A DNA stretch of 55,000 nucleotides from Nitrospirales bacterium (GCA_022825885.1 JAJDVY010000038.1:1-55000), one strand, 5' to 3'. Shown: positions 25,135 to 36,800, counted from the first letter of the stretch. Notes: a model not told the origin generated them from the letters alone. Numbers and translations: made by a program.

Positions 25135-26562
25135 ATGCCCCCTCTCTCAGCTTTTGAACATAAATTATTGAAAGACGTGAGACAACGCGGTCTCTTGTCT
25201 CCGGGCGACCGGGTCGTGGTTGCCGTGTCCGGAGGGGCGGATTCCACTGCCCTCTTGCAGGTTCTGTCTTCCTGGCGGAAACACATGGATCTGACGTTGG
25301 CCGTGGTGTACGTCGAGCACGGGTTACGGGGAGAGGAATCCCTGGAGGACGCGACGTTTGTCGAGCAACTTGCCCGGCAATTGGCCCTCCCGTTTTTCTT
25401 GAGGCGGATCGACCTGAAATCGCATTCGGACAAGCGAAAAGGGGAGTCGGTTCAGGCCGTTGCCCGCGAAAGGAGATACGCAGCGTTGCAGGCGGTCGCC
25501 CGGGAATGGGAAGGCACCAGAATAGCGGTCGGGCATACTCAGGACGATCAAGCGGAAACCGTGCTGCTGTCCATGCTGCGTGGAGCCGGGCTTGCCGGGC
25601 TGTCGGGCATGCCGGCTCAGCGGGAACCGTGCGTCATCCGGCCGTTCCTGCAGGTGAGTCGATCTGAAATCTTGCAGTACCTTGATGAAAAATGCTGTGG
25701 GTTTCGCGTCGATTCGACTAATGCAAGCACGAAATACACCAGGAATCGCCTTCGCCGTGAATTGATCCCCATGCTGAAGACGTTCAATCCCAACCTGGTG
25801 AGCGTCCTGTCCAGGCAGGCTGCCATTTTGCGAGCGGAACATCAGTACTTGGACGAAGTCGCGAAGTCCTCGCTGGAATCGGTGGAGATCGCCCGCTCGA
25901 AGGACCGCGTCGTCTGGAGTCGTTCACGGTTTCTGCACGTTCCCGTCTCTATTCAGCGAAGGATCATCCTTTTAACGGTGGAAGCCCTGTGCGGCAAGCC
26001 GAGTCCGCTCGGGTTCGAGACCGTGGAGACGCTGTTGCAGCACGCTGTCCACGGAACATCGGGTTCATCCGGTCGTTTTGCCGGTGTCGCGGTTGCCAGA
26101 GAATATGACCGGGTGACGTTTGCGAAAATTCCCGTGGGCCGGCACAGCCGCGTTCAACGTGAATGGTCCTGTGTCTGGTTTTTCCCGGGGTCGATCCAGT
26201 GGCCGGTTACGGGCCAGACCATTGAGGGGAAGATCAAGGCGACGAAGACGATTCCCTCGCGGCGGAATGATTCCGTGGCCTATTTGGATGCGGACCGATT
26301 CAGTCACGAGTTGGTTGTTCGCTCCTGGAAGCCCGGAGATTATTTTTTTCCTTATGGGATGGGAGGCCGACGCAAAAAGCTCCAGGATTTTTTCTCTGAT
26401 GCCAAAATTCATCAAGCCGAACGAAGCGCCGTGCCTCTTGTCGTGGCCCCGGAAGGGATCTTGTGGGTCGGGGGGTATCGTTCCGATCATCGGTTTCGAG
26501 TGACCGAGGAGACCAGGCGCGTTGCCGTTGTCCGAATTCGTGCGGCCGGAAGAACGGCTTGA
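25135..26562 (+). CDS. tilS: tRNA(Ile)-lysidine synthase
   Basis: The 475-residue PP-loop ATPase carries SGGADS (32-37), VYVEHGLRGEES and VGHTQDDQAETVLL in the N-terminal domain. A C-terminal domain ends with KPGDYFFPYGMGGRRKKLQDFF. It converts C34 of tRNA-Ile(CAU) to lysidine so that AUA is read as Ile. ATG 25135 was chosen because GGTGG lies at a suitable distance; GTG 25126 is three codons upstream. Confidence 0.93.
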   Translation: MPPLSAFEHKLLKDVRQRGLLSPGDRVVVAVSGGADSTALLQVLSSWRKHMDLTLAVVYVEHGLRGEESLEDATFVEQLARQLALPFFLRRIDLKSHSDKRKGESVQAVARERRYAALQAVAREWEGTRIAVGHTQDDQAETVLLSMLRGAGLAGLSGMPAQREPCVIRPFLQVSRSEILQYLDEKCCGFRVDSTNASTKYTRNRLRRELIPMLKTFNPNLVSVLSRQAAILRAEHQYLDEVAKSSLESVEIARSKDRVVWSRSRFLHVPVSIQRRIILLTVEALCGKPSPLGFETVETLLQHAVHGTSGSSGRFAGVAVAREYDRVTFAKIPVGRHSRVQREWSCVWFFPGSIQWPVTGQTIEGKIKATKTIPSRRNDSVAYLDADRFSHELVVRSWKPGDYFFPYGMGGRRKKLQDFFSDAKIHQAERSAVPLVVAPEGILWVGGYRSDHRFRVTEETRRVAVVRIRAAGRTA

Positions 26563-26620
26563 GAAAACCGGAATCGCCTTGCAACGCACCATCAGGCGGG
26601 CTTACGTAAAGGGCAGTAGG

Positions 26621-26649
26621 TTGCAGATGCTCGATCCTCATGGTAGTAT
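26621..26649 (+). promoter_or_regulatory. Sigma-70-type promoter of ftsH
   Basis: TTGCAG (26621-26626), a 17-base spacer and TAGTAT (26644-26649) lie in the only sizeable gap of this gene block, 67 bases before the ftsH ATG. Confidence 0.5.
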
Positions 26650-26715
26650 TTCTGGAGTTTCTAAAGCGATGTCGATTTTCCCGGAAAGGTTGAGAGAGAC
26701 AAGGAACGGATTGAG

Positions 26716-28533
26716 ATGAATTCTCGCGTCAAGAATTTGCTTTTTTGGGTGGTGGTCGGACTGTTCATGGTCCTGCTATTCAACCTGTTCACCGTGCCGT
26801 CCCAACCGCCGGAAGAAGAAGTGATGTTCAGTGACTTCATGGCCCATCTCGAGCGAGGAGAGATTTCGAAGGTCACCATGAAGGACAGTCACATCAGTGC
26901 AATTTTGAAGGATGGCAACCGGATTAGGACCTATACCGTTGAATATCCGGACCTGGTCAAAGCCCTGAGAGAGCAATCGGTGCAGATCGAAGCCAAACCG
27001 CCCGATGAAAGTCCCTGGTATATTACGTTTCTCGTCACGTGGGGCCCGTTTATCCTGTTTTTGGGGTTGTGGTTTTTCCTGATGCGGCAAATGCAGATTG
27101 GCGGCAATCGTGCCCTCTCGTTCGGGAAGAGTCGAGCGCGTCTCCTGACCGAGGAAAAGAAAAAGGTGACCTTTGCCGACGTGGCCGGGGTGGAAGAGGC
27201 CAAAGAAGAAGTCGTTGAAATCATTGAATTTCTGAAAGATCCCCAAAAATTTCAAAAACTTGGCGGGCGAATTCCCAAAGGGGTTCTGATTGTCGGCCCT
27301 CCCGGAACGGGGAAAACCCTGTTGGCGAAAGCCATTGCCGGAGAAGCGGGCGTTCCGTTCTTCAGTATCAGCGGTTCCGATTTTGTGGAAATGTTTGTGG
27401 GAGTGGGGGCGTCTCGCGTGCGCGACCTGTTTGAACAGGGGAAGAAGCATGCGCCCTGTATCATTTTCATTGACGAAATCGATGCCGTCGGGCGGTTGCG
27501 CGGCGCGGGGTTGGGCGGGGGGCATGACGAGCGGGAACAGACCTTGAACCAGTTGCTCGTGGAGATGGATGGCTTCGATACGACCGAAGGCGTCATTCTT
27601 GTTGCGGCCACGAACCGTCCCGACGTTCTCGATCCTGCCTTGTTGCGGCCGGGCCGGTTCGATCGACAGGTGGTGGTCAATCGTCCCGACGTGCGGGGTC
27701 GCGTGGAAATTCTCAAGGTCCACACGAAGAAGGTGCCCGTCGCGTCCGACGTGAATCTCGATCAAATCGCCAGGGGAACGCCAGGTTTTTCAGGCGCCGA
27801 TTTGGAAAACCTCGTGAACGAGGCGGCACTCTGGGCTGCGAGACTGGACAAGAAGTTGGTGGAACTCATCGATTTTGAAAATGCCAAAGATAAAGTCATG
27901 ATGGGGGCCGAGCGCAAGAGTCTGGTCCTGAGTGAAGATGAAAAGCGCACCACGGCGTATCATGAGGCGGGACACGCCCTCATGGCGAAGTTGTTGCCGG
28001 GTGCCGACCCCGTCCACAAAGTCACGATCATCCCCAGGGGGCGCGCCATGGGCATGACCATGCAGCTTCCCATCGATGATCGGCACAGCTATTCCGAGGA
28101 TTTCTTGTATAACACCCTGTCGATTTTGCTGGGTGGCCGCGTGGCCGAAGAGTTGATTTTGAAAAACGTCACCACCGGTGCGGGAAACGATATTGAGCGG
28201 GCCACTGAACTCGCCAGGAAAATGGTGTGTGAGTGGGGAATGAGCGACAAATTGGGGCCGTTGGCCTTCGGCAAAAAGGATGAGGAAATTTTCCTGGGTC
28301 GAGAGATTACGGCGCGCCGCGACTTCAGCGAGCAAGTGGCCCTGGAGATCGATCATGAAGTCAAACGGTTGATCGTGGAAGCCTATGAGCGGACGAAGCG
28401 CATGCTCACGGAACATATTCACACCCTGCGGGCTTTGGCCGAAGCCCTGTTGGAAAAAGAAGTCCTGGATTCCTTGGAGATCGATCAAATCATCAATCGA
28501 GGAACCATCGTTCGAGAGCCGGCGCAAGTGTGA
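26716..28533 (+). CDS. ftsH: ATP-dependent zinc metalloprotease FtsH
   Basis: The membrane-bound AAA+ protease has 605 residues. Two transmembrane segments (about 8-26 and 104-123) flank a periplasmic domain. The ATPase has Walker A GPPGTGKT (194-201), Walker B FIDEID and the second region of homology. The protease has HEAGH (416-420) and Asp492 (GAGNDIERA) as the third zinc ligand. It degrades misfolded membrane proteins and regulators. The folP and glmM genes follow, an order seen in many bacteria. Confidence 0.97.
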   Translation: MNSRVKNLLFWVVVGLFMVLLFNLFTVPSQPPEEEVMFSDFMAHLERGEISKVTMKDSHISAILKDGNRIRTYTVEYPDLVKALREQSVQIEAKPPDESPWYITFLVTWGPFILFLGLWFFLMRQMQIGGNRALSFGKSRARLLTEEKKKVTFADVAGVEEAKEEVVEIIEFLKDPQKFQKLGGRIPKGVLIVGPPGTGKTLLAKAIAGEAGVPFFSISGSDFVEMFVGVGASRVRDLFEQGKKHAPCIIFIDEIDAVGRLRGAGLGGGHDEREQTLNQLLVEMDGFDTTEGVILVAATNRPDVLDPALLRPGRFDRQVVVNRPDVRGRVEILKVHTKKVPVASDVNLDQIARGTPGFSGADLENLVNEAALWAARLDKKLVELIDFENAKDKVMMGAERKSLVLSEDEKRTTAYHEAGHALMAKLLPGADPVHKVTIIPRGRAMGMTMQLPIDDRHSYSEDFLYNTLSILLGGRVAEELILKNVTTGAGNDIERATELARKMVCEWGMSDKLGPLAFGKKDEEIFLGREITARRDFSEQVALEIDHEVKRLIVEAYERTKRMLTEHIHTLRALAEALLEKEVLDSLEIDQIINRGTIVREPAQV

Positions 28534-28628
28534 CGGCATCGCGCTTTTGTGCCCACCATCCCTGCCTTCTTTAGGTATTCGAATTTTTCTTCATCGGTGT
28601 CGATTGGCGGGCGTCCCCGCTTTTCATC

Positions 28629-29534
28629 GTGAGTGACGCTTTCCCTGCGTTGACCGGGGCCTCCCTCGAATCGTGGCTCTCCATGGATGAAACGCATTCC
28701 GCATACCTGCAAGCCTGTCGCGTCAGGATTCCCTGTTTCCGTCACGTCCTGGTGATGGGCATCCTGAACGTGACCCCGGATTCTTTCTCTGACGGTGGGC
28801 GTTTTCTTGATCCTCAACGCGCCTTGGCTCATTGTGAACGCATGGTGAATGAAGGGGCTGATCTCGTTGACATCGGCGCCGAGTCGACGCGACCCGGTTC
28901 GGCGGCCATTGACGAGCGGGAGGAACTGCGTCGCTTGAAGCCGGTCGTGGAGGTTATCGGCAGGCATGCGACGGTCCCGTTGTCCATCGACACCCGGAAA
29001 GCCGGAGTTGCGGAACGGGCCATTGACTGGGGCGCGTCGATCATCAACGATATTAGCGCGTTGGAGCATGATTCCCGGATGGGTGACGTCATCGCACGGA
29101 CCAAGGCCGGACTCGTGCTGATGCATATGCGAGGCACGCCTCAGACGATGCGGCAGTATTGCCGATACGACAACGTGGTTGAGGAGGTACGGGAGTATTT
29201 ACGAATTCGCATGGATCATGCCGGGGAAATGGGAATCGCTCGCGAGCAAATGCTGATCGATCCGGGGATCGGGTTTGCAAAAAACGAACAGCAGAATCTA
29301 TCCTTACTGAAAGGGCTCGGCGTATTGCGGCAGTTGGGGCGTCCCGTCCTGGTCGGTGTGTCGAACAAATCCTTTATCGGAACGGTCACCGGTCAACCGG
29401 TCGAGCAACGTCTCATGGGGACCGCCGCTGCCGTGACGGCTGCGGTTTTGGGTGGAGCCGGGATCGTTCGCGTGCATGACGTCGGGTCGGTCCGGGAGGT
29501 GGTGCGAATGGCGGAAGCGATTGCGCAGGCTTGA
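28629..29534 (+). CDS. folP: Dihydropteroate synthase
   Basis: The enzyme joins p-aminobenzoate to dihydropterin pyrophosphate in folate synthesis, and is the target of sulfonamides. Motifs are MGILNVTPDSFSDGG, DIGAESTRPG, SIDTRKAGVAE, MHMRGTPQTM and LIDPGIGFAKN, then VGVSNKSFIG. The GTG at 28629 gives 301 residues, but the first about 35 are not family-like and no ribosome site is obvious; ATG 28683 is a reasonable alternative. Confidence 0.94.
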   Translation: MSDAFPALTGASLESWLSMDETHSAYLQACRVRIPCFRHVLVMGILNVTPDSFSDGGRFLDPQRALAHCERMVNEGADLVDIGAESTRPGSAAIDEREELRRLKPVVEVIGRHATVPLSIDTRKAGVAERAIDWGASIINDISALEHDSRMGDVIARTKAGLVLMHMRGTPQTMRQYCRYDNVVEEVREYLRIRMDHAGEMGIAREQMLIDPGIGFAKNEQQNLSLLKGLGVLRQLGRPVLVGVSNKSFIGTVTGQPVEQRLMGTAAAVTAAVLGGAGIVRVHDVGSVREVVRMAEAIAQA

Positions 29535-29545
29535 AGGGAGGCAGC

Positions 29546-30910
29546 GTGTCAGAAGGTCCAGTGCGGAGGTTATTCGGAACCGACGGGGTGCGGGGCGTTG
29601 CCAACCTGGAACCCATGAACAGTGAAACGGTGCTCAAGTTGGGCAGGGCCGTGGCATACGTGTTCAAGGGGATGGCCGGACACCATCAAATCGTGATCGG
29701 GAAAGACACCCGTTTGTCAGGCTACATGTTGGAATCGGCGTTGATTTCCGGCATTTGTTCCATGGGCGTCGACGTTTTGCTGGTTGGGCCGATGCCCTCG
29801 CCGGGCGTGGCATTCTTGACGCGCAGCCTCCGGGCTGACGCCGGGGTAATGATTTCAGCCTCCCACAATCCCTACCAGGACAATGGGATCAAATTCTTTT
29901 CACACGATGGTTTCAAACTTCCCGATGAACTGGAATCGCGCATTGAAGAATTGATCCTGACGAACGAGATCGAACATCTTCGTCCTACGGCCGATGAAAT
30001 TGGCAAGGCGTTTCGTATTGCCGATGCCGAAGGACGCTATATCGAATTCGTGAAACGGTCCCTGCCGCGGGAAATGGATTATCAGGGGATGAAGGTGGTC
30101 GTCGATTGCGCCCATGGCGCCGCGTATTCGGTCTTTCCCAAGGTCGTCCGGGAATTGGGTGCCGACGTTTCCATCATCGGGGATGAGCCGGATGGCACGA
30201 ACATCAATGCGGGGTATGGAGCCCTGTATCCGGAGCGACTGCAGGAGGCCGTTCGCGCGCGTCGGGGGGACGTGGGGATTGCCTTGGACGGCGACGCGGA
30301 CCGGGCGGTGTTTGTGAATGAAGAGGGTGACGTGGTTCATGGAGATCAGGCGTTGGCTGCGTTTGCGTTGGATTCACAGCGACGCGGCAGGCTCAACCGC
30401 GATACCGTCGTCGGAACCGTCATGACGAATTTCGGGTTTGAATTGGCCATGCGGAAGAATGAGATCAATCTGATCCGGACCCCCGTTGGTGACCGGGCCA
30501 TCCTGGAACGTATGTTGGCCGAAGGCTACAACCTGGGTGGGGAACAATCGGGGCACGTCATTTTTCTCGACTATAATACAACCGGAGACGGACTGATTTC
30601 CGGCCTGCAAATGCTTAAGTTAGTCAAGCGGTCGGGGGTTCCCGTTTCGGAGTTGACCCACTGCTTCGAGACGGTTCCGCAGGTCTTGTTGGGCATCAAG
30701 GTCAACCGGAAACCCGACCTGGGTTCTTTTCCCGAATTACGGGAGGCCATTCGATCCGGTGAAGAACGGCTGGATGGAACGGGACGGATTCTGGTCCGGT
30801 ATTCCGGAACCGAGCCGTTGGTCCGGGTTATGGTCGAGGGACGGGATCATTCGCAGATCAAAGAAGTCGCGGATGACTTGGCCGGCGTGGTCAAAACCGC
30901 CATCGGATAA
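29546..30910 (+). CDS. glmM: Phosphoglucosamine mutase
   Basis: The 454-residue enzyme interconverts glucosamine-6-phosphate and -1-phosphate for UDP-GlcNAc. Visible are RLFGTDGVRGVAN, the phosphorylated Ser106 in ISASHNPYQDNGIKFF, the Mg-binding DGDADR, and the phosphate loop RYSGTEPLVRVM. GTG 29546 was chosen because GGGAGG precedes it at a good distance. The start lies 11 bases after the folP stop. Confidence 0.96.
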   Translation: MSEGPVRRLFGTDGVRGVANLEPMNSETVLKLGRAVAYVFKGMAGHHQIVIGKDTRLSGYMLESALISGICSMGVDVLLVGPMPSPGVAFLTRSLRADAGVMISASHNPYQDNGIKFFSHDGFKLPDELESRIEELILTNEIEHLRPTADEIGKAFRIADAEGRYIEFVKRSLPREMDYQGMKVVVDCAHGAAYSVFPKVVRELGADVSIIGDEPDGTNINAGYGALYPERLQEAVRARRGDVGIALDGDADRAVFVNEEGDVVHGDQALAAFALDSQRRGRLNRDTVVGTVMTNFGFELAMRKNEINLIRTPVGDRAILERMLAEGYNLGGEQSGHVIFLDYNTTGDGLISGLQMLKLVKRSGVPVSELTHCFETVPQVLLGIKVNRKPDLGSFPELREAIRSGEERLDGTGRILVRYSGTEPLVRVMVEGRDHSQIKEVADDLAGVVKTAIG

Positions 30911-30990
30911 CTTGCCGGTCAAACGCGTAACGGAAGAGCTTCTGTCCCGATCAGGGTACGGCAGGGGGGTGAGTGTTGCCGTAAATTAGA

Positions 30991-31018
30991 TTGACTGGTC
31001 GAAATAAAGTTGTATAAT
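30991..31018 (+). promoter_or_regulatory. Near-consensus sigma-70 promoter of comEC
   Basis: TTGACT (30991-30996), a 16-base spacer and a perfect TATAAT (31013-31018) lie 68 bases before the predicted start of comEC. Confidence 0.72.
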
Positions 31019-31085
31019 CCTTAAGGTGTCTCGCCTCTAAGGTTCCGTAAAAGACGACAATTTTCAATCGTATCGAATTCTTCCG

Positions 31086-33644
31086 TTGGTCTTATTGCTC
31101 GGCATTGCCGCTTTTCTCGTTGGGCTTCTGCTGGGTTCCTACCTGGTTTTTCTTCCTCTTACCATCATGAGTCTTCTGGTCTTCGTCGCCGGGGCGTTGT
31201 CCTGGTGTGAAAAAGAGGCCCGCATTTCCAGGAAGCAGGGACTCGTTCTGTATGTCTGTGTCTTGATCGGCGTGGTCTATTGGTCGTTCGACGAGGGCCA
31301 GCATAACGATGTTGATCTGCCGTTCCACGCCGGTCAACGGGCCGTGACGCTCTCAGGCGTTGTGACGGCACCGGTCGAACATGCTCCGGGTCGAGTGACG
31401 ATGATCGTGGCCGTGGAATCCGTCCATCAGAACGCCGCAAGCCGTGACGTTGGCGGTCATCTGCGTTTGACGTGGCTTCCGTGTGAATCCGGCAACGAAT
31501 GCAAACCGGATACGGACGTCTTTCGAGGAGACAGGATCACGGTCCGTGCCCGCATACGTCCGCCTTTCGGCACGCGTAATCCCGGCGGGTTCGATTACGG
31601 TGCCTACCTCGGAAATCGAGGGATTCATGCGGTTGCAGTCGTCAGGGGCCTTCATCAGATAGAGGTTCAACGTCCGGCTTTCTTCGACTTCAAGGAATGG
31701 ATCTGGTCGCAGGTTGATCGTGGGAGAAATCACGTGCGCCAAGCTGTCATCTCAACGCTCCGGCAGCCGGCCCGTGGTTTGTTCCTGGGTATGATCGTGG
31801 GAGAGCAGAACGATATTCCTCCGGATGTCCGTGACGACTTTATGACGACGGGGACGGTCCACATCATTTCCATATCGGGCTCGCATTTGGGCTTGCTGGC
31901 CTTTGTCTCCTTCCTGGGTGTGAGGGGAATCACCCGCCGCATGCCGGCCCGATGGCTGGAAAGACTCTCGTGCATCCTGACTCCCGGGCAACTTGCCGTA
32001 CTGGTCACCGTTCCCATGGTCCTGTTTTATACGCTGTTGTCCGGCGCGCACGTGGCAACCGTTCGATCATTGCTGATGATCTTGCTCTATCTCTTCGCGG
32101 TTTGGATCGGTCACGAACGGCACATTTTCATTGCGTTGGGTCTTGCCGCTTTCAGTACGACCTTGGCTGATCCCAAGGCGTTGTACGATCTGTCTTTTCA
32201 ACTTTCGTATGTGTCCGTCCTGGCTATCGCGCTGGTGTTCCGGTGGAACACCAGCGACGACGAAGAAGAGAAGAGTCCTCAAACCGCCGTGGTCAAATTG
32301 AAGAATTGGGGAAGACAGTATGCGATGATGACCCTTGCCGCCACCGTGGGGACCGTTCCACTCGTGGCGTACTATTTTAATCAGGTGGCGTGGTTGGGAC
32401 TCTTTGCCAATGCGGTTGTCGTCCCTTTCGTCGGCATGTTGGTCGTGCCGTTGGGACTCGGCGCGTCGATGATCGTCTTGCTTGGCGGGCTGGAATCCTT
32501 GCCTTTCGGCTGGGTGCATCAGGAACTCATGGGCGGCCTGACGTCCGTGATCGATACGTTGGCGATGATTCCCGGTGCCGAATGGCACGTGGCGTCGCCG
32601 ACAATCCTGTCCATGGCGGGATTCTATCTGTGTCTCGTTATCGCGTTGATCAGCCGGAACGTGACGTTTCGAGTCATCAGCATGAGTGCGCTGATCTTCT
32701 GCCTATTGTGGTGGGTGTGGTCGCCGCGATACGTATTTGACGACGAGACGTTGCGCGTGACGTTTCTGGACGTCGGGCAAGGCGACGCCACGGTGCTTGA
32801 GCTTCCCGGCGGCGATGCGATCCTGGTGGACGGCGGGGTTGCCTATGAACGGTGGGATATCGGCCGAATGGTAGTGGGACCGTATCTATGGGATCGAGGC
32901 ATCAGGCGGTTGACTCACGTGATTGCCACTCATCCGCAATTGGATCACGTGGGCGGGCTTGCCTGGATCATCGACAACTTCGAGGTCGATCACTATTGGA
33001 GTAACGGAATCCGGCGAACAACCCCTTTTTATCAACGCCTCCGACGTGCGATTGCGAAACAAGGACTCGTTGAGCGTATTGCTTTAGAAGGAGAAACATT
33101 GGTTCAGGAAGGGCCCTGCCGGCTCATATCGCTGAACCCGCCGTTGACGGAAGGCGACGCCGCGTTGCACGACCTTCGAGGAACGGAATTGAACAATCTC
33201 TCCGTCGTCCTGAGTCTGACTTGCGGGAAGCACTCCATTCTGCTGATGGCCGATGCGGAAGTCGAAGCCCTGACGAGATTGATCCATCATCCCTTGGTCG
33301 CGTCGGCGACCGTCGTCAAGATCCCGCATCATGGGGCGAAGAGTTCGCTGAATCGACAATGGATTCGGCGACTCAACGCGAAGACCGCTGTGGTGTCCGC
33401 CGGACCAGGCAACCGTTATGGACACCCGGCTCAAGACGTTTTACGGGCGTACGAGCACATGACCATTCATCGAACGGATTCCCATGGCGCGATCGTATTT
33501 TCCGCGAAGCCGAATTCCGGGGAAATCCGCATCCGCCGTACGACGGACCGTCAGCCCGTTCCTCTCGATTTGAGCGACTATTCGCTGGGTCGTGAATGGG
33601 AGAACCTATCTCGGTTTTGGCAAAACTGGGTGCGAAACGTGTAA
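31086..33644 (+). CDS. comEC: ComEC/Rec2 DNA-uptake channel protein
   Basis: The 852-residue product has N-terminal membrane helices and a soluble beta-domain (DRITVRARIRPPFGTRNPGG). The competence transmembrane domain follows (GMIVGEQNDIPPDVRDDF, then TGTVHIISISGSHLG). The protein ends in a metallo-beta-lactamase-like domain (VTFLDVGQGDATVLELPGG, THPQLDHVGG, IPHHGAKSS). ComEC forms the inner-membrane channel for single-stranded DNA during transformation, and the last domain is thought to degrade the non-transported strand. No ATG or GTG precedes the first helix in this frame, so a TTG start at 31086 is assumed. Confidence 0.9.
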   Translation: MVLLLGIAAFLVGLLLGSYLVFLPLTIMSLLVFVAGALSWCEKEARISRKQGLVLYVCVLIGVVYWSFDEGQHNDVDLPFHAGQRAVTLSGVVTAPVEHAPGRVTMIVAVESVHQNAASRDVGGHLRLTWLPCESGNECKPDTDVFRGDRITVRARIRPPFGTRNPGGFDYGAYLGNRGIHAVAVVRGLHQIEVQRPAFFDFKEWIWSQVDRGRNHVRQAVISTLRQPARGLFLGMIVGEQNDIPPDVRDDFMTTGTVHIISISGSHLGLLAFVSFLGVRGITRRMPARWLERLSCILTPGQLAVLVTVPMVLFYTLLSGAHVATVRSLLMILLYLFAVWIGHERHIFIALGLAAFSTTLADPKALYDLSFQLSYVSVLAIALVFRWNTSDDEEEKSPQTAVVKLKNWGRQYAMMTLAATVGTVPLVAYYFNQVAWLGLFANAVVVPFVGMLVVPLGLGASMIVLLGGLESLPFGWVHQELMGGLTSVIDTLAMIPGAEWHVASPTILSMAGFYLCLVIALISRNVTFRVISMSALIFCLLWWVWSPRYVFDDETLRVTFLDVGQGDATVLELPGGDAILVDGGVAYERWDIGRMVVGPYLWDRGIRRLTHVIATHPQLDHVGGLAWIIDNFEVDHYWSNGIRRTTPFYQRLRRAIAKQGLVERIALEGETLVQEGPCRLISLNPPLTEGDAALHDLRGTELNNLSVVLSLTCGKHSILLMADAEVEALTRLIHHPLVASATVVKIPHHGAKSSLNRQWIRRLNAKTAVVSAGPGNRYGHPAQDVLRAYEHMTIHRTDSHGAIVFSAKPNSGEIRIRRTTDRQPVPLDLSDYSLGREWENLSRFWQNWVRNV

Positions 33645-33703
33645 CGGATGGCTGCAAATATTGACGACGGAGATATGTGTTCATTTGTGTAACTTTTCTG
33701 TTT

Positions 33704-33823
33704 GCCCCTCCTTTGTAAGGAGGGGCAAGGGGAGGTAGAGTCTGCGGCCAGGACAAAGACATCTCGTGCTCCACTGGCATGTGACTCTACCCCTCCTATC
33801 CTCCCCTTACAAAGGGGAGGAAC
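33704..33823. repeat. Palindromic intergenic element after comEC (family E)
   Basis: A compact hairpin (GCCCCTCC-TTTGTAA-GGAGGGGC, 33704-33726) and a second one (CCTCCCCTT-ACA-AAGGGGAGG, 33800-33820) are inverted relative to each other. Between them GGTAGAGT and ACTCTACC form further complementary arms. The whole is one large imperfect palindrome between two convergent genes. It could end transcription in both directions. Confidence 0.65.
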
Positions 33824-33842
33824 CATTAGTTGGTCTCCATCA

Positions 33843-36800
33843 TCAAGCCTGCATGCTCTCGAAGATTGATCGGGGATTTTGCAAGGGTTCCCATCCGAGG
33901 GTCGTCAAGGAATCCTCAACGTAATCCGTGGTGCGGATACCGTTCAGGACACAGGTGACACCGGGAGTGCTGGTCAGACTCCACAGCGCTTTTCGCGACA
34001 ATGGCTCTCCGCGTTTTTCTTCAGGAAGGAATCGGTCGAGCGTCGCGGTGACGGCTTGCAGGTGGTGCGCACTCTTCTTTGCCGCTTCCTGTCGCATGAT
34101 TTTGAGCAAGAGCAGCAGTTTGGAGACGTACCGGGTCCGCCAAGTTTCCCAGTCTGTTACTTTGTCCCGGTCCAGGTGCCCGGCGGTGACCTGAAAGGCC
34201 TGATTGACGTGTGGCGCAATCATCTGCGATTCGATCTGATCCCAGTGCTCCAGGTTGTGGATCTGAGAGCGCAGGTCACGAAGTTCGTCGGACAGGGAAA
34301 AGAAGTCTTTGGGTTCAAGCCCTTTTCCCGCATAGGAGATCAGGGGCGCAAATTCTTTCCGAAACGTTTCTTCCAACGTGACGACGGCTTGGCGTTGCGT
34401 CTCAAAGGGCGTTCCCACGGGTTCATATTGGGGGTCGGCCAGCCTCATCATGCCCCGGCGTTGAGCCGGTATGGCGTTCAGGGGCCTGTTGACCAGGATG
34501 GCCACGTCATGGGCTTGGGCAAACTCCAGGACGGTGGCCGTCTGGTCCGGTCCGGTATTGGGGGTCAGCAAGGCTCCCGACTCGAAGAGGTTCATGGGCA
34601 ATTGAAGCACGCGAAACCCATGGTGTGACTTGCCGGCCTGTTGAGCCGCCCGTTGGGCGGCTTCGAACATGCGCGACAGTGAGGTCGCTTCCGGGTTGTC
34701 GGGCCTGGCCGTACTCGTGTTGGAAGAAACTCCGTAGTATTGAATGCGGCCTGAATCGATCCGTTGTTCGAAATAGACAAACGCTTGCTCAAGTCGCCGG
34801 TAGAATTCGGTTCGCAGTTCGTCGAGCGTGGAAGCGTCGACGACGAGTTTTCGTTGCTTCGCGTCGGAGAGGAAATATTCGGGGTTGTGCAAAAGGCAGA
34901 CGTCGAGTGTGGAGAGTCCGAGGCGGTCGAGTGAGCCCGCGAGTTGATCATCGAGAAACTCAGGGTGGAGACAGTGCCAGATGTCGTCTCCGTATTTGAC
35001 CATGTCGGAATAGGCGCGCCCGGCTTGTTCTCTGGCTTTGGCGTATTGGAGATTGTTCCCCTGCACGTAGCCGATTTTGGAGACGACGATCACGTTGTCG
35101 CGAGTCAGTTCATTTTGGGCAAACAACTCCTGAAGGACGCTGCCCACCAAACGCTCACTGTCGCCGTCCGCATAGTTCGTGGAGGTATCGATGAGGTTGC
35201 AGCCTCCCCGAATGGCTTTCATCAGTGCGGCCCGGTGGTTGTCCTGGTCGATGCCGGTTCTGTAGCCGCCGAACCCGATCTTGGAGTTGGTGAGGCCCGT
35301 GGACCCCAGGGTTGTATACCCGTGAGCCTTGGCGCCGGATGAGCGCGCCAGGATTCGTGACACGTAGGCCGCGGTGCCATGAGCGGTTGCCGTTCCCGGC
35401 AGACCCTGAGAGGCCAGCGTGCGTGCCGGCGAATTCTCACGTGGCGTGCCGGTCAAGGCTTGTGCCACGTCATCCGCATGGGTGACGGGAGCCTGGCAAG
35501 CATAGTTTCGACACACGTATAAGGCCGCTCGTCCCTCGACGAGGCCCTTGTCTTTTAGAAGTGGATGCTGGGGTTCGGGATCATCAGGATTGCCGTGGGC
35601 GATGATGCGATGGGGAACGAAATGACGAGCAACGGCATCGAGTAGCCGGTTGTTCCCTTTGTCGCCCGGCGCCCCGATGAATGCCAATTCCAGCGGGCCG
35701 TTCAACAGGAAATCCGCCGTGATAATGGTTTTGGCAAATCCCCTGGGTATGCGGCTGATCTGTTGCCCATAGGCCCGAATCGCCCGTGTGGCGGCCTCTC
35801 GAAAATCTTCACGGTCCTGGTGGAAGGAGAGGCGGGCCAGGGCCATGGCCGCCACGGCGTTACCGCTCGGAGTGGCGCCGTCGGGGCCTTCGCGTCCTCG
35901 CAGGATGAGAACTTCGTGATCATTGGCCGTGGTGAAAAATCCGCCGTGCGTCTTGTCGAGAAAATCGCTCAACAGTCGTTCGCCCAACCGCACGGCCTCC
36001 ATGAGGTATCGTTCCCTGCCACCGGCTTCGTAGACGTCGATGAGGGCTTCTGCGAGATAGGCATAATCTTCCAGGTACGCGTTGAGATGGGCTTTGCCTG
36101 CCCGGCAGGTGCGGTACAGGCCTCCGTCGGGACGGGAGAGCGTATTGAGCAGAAAATCCGCGGCACGGGAAGCACTGTCCAGATAGGGACCGTGTCTCAG
36201 GACCCGTGCAGCTTCGGCCATGGCGCTGATCATCATCCCGTTCCAGGCCGTGATGATTTTATCGTCCAACCCCGGAGGTACGCGTTTCAGCCGTGCGTTG
36301 TACACGAGTGGTTTGACCCGGTCGATTGTCTGCCGAAGTTCTTCCGGGGAGCAGGAAAGTTTTTCGGCCGCTTGTTCAAGCGTGTGGGGGGTATTGGGAA
36401 TACTGTGGTGCTCCCAATTGCCGTCAGTTGTAATATCGTAGTACGCGCAGAATTGTACTGCGTCCTGTTCCGATGGAACAATTTCCCGGATCTCTTCGGG
36501 GTCCCACACGAAAAACTTTCCTTCAACGCCTTCCGAGTCGGCATCCGTGGCGGAGTAATACCCGCCGTCGGGTGAGGTCATTTCCCGAAGGATGTAATCC
36601 AGAATTTCGCAAGTGACGCGTTTGTAATCGAGGTTGCCGGTCACCTGGAATGCTTCGAGGTACGTCTTGGCGAGTAAGGCGTTGTCGTAGAGCATTTTTT
36701 CAAAGTGGGGAACCAGCCAGCGTTCATCGGTGGAATACCGGGCAAACCCTCCCCCGATATGGTCGTACATGCCTCCGGCGGCCATGGCGTCCAACGTTTT

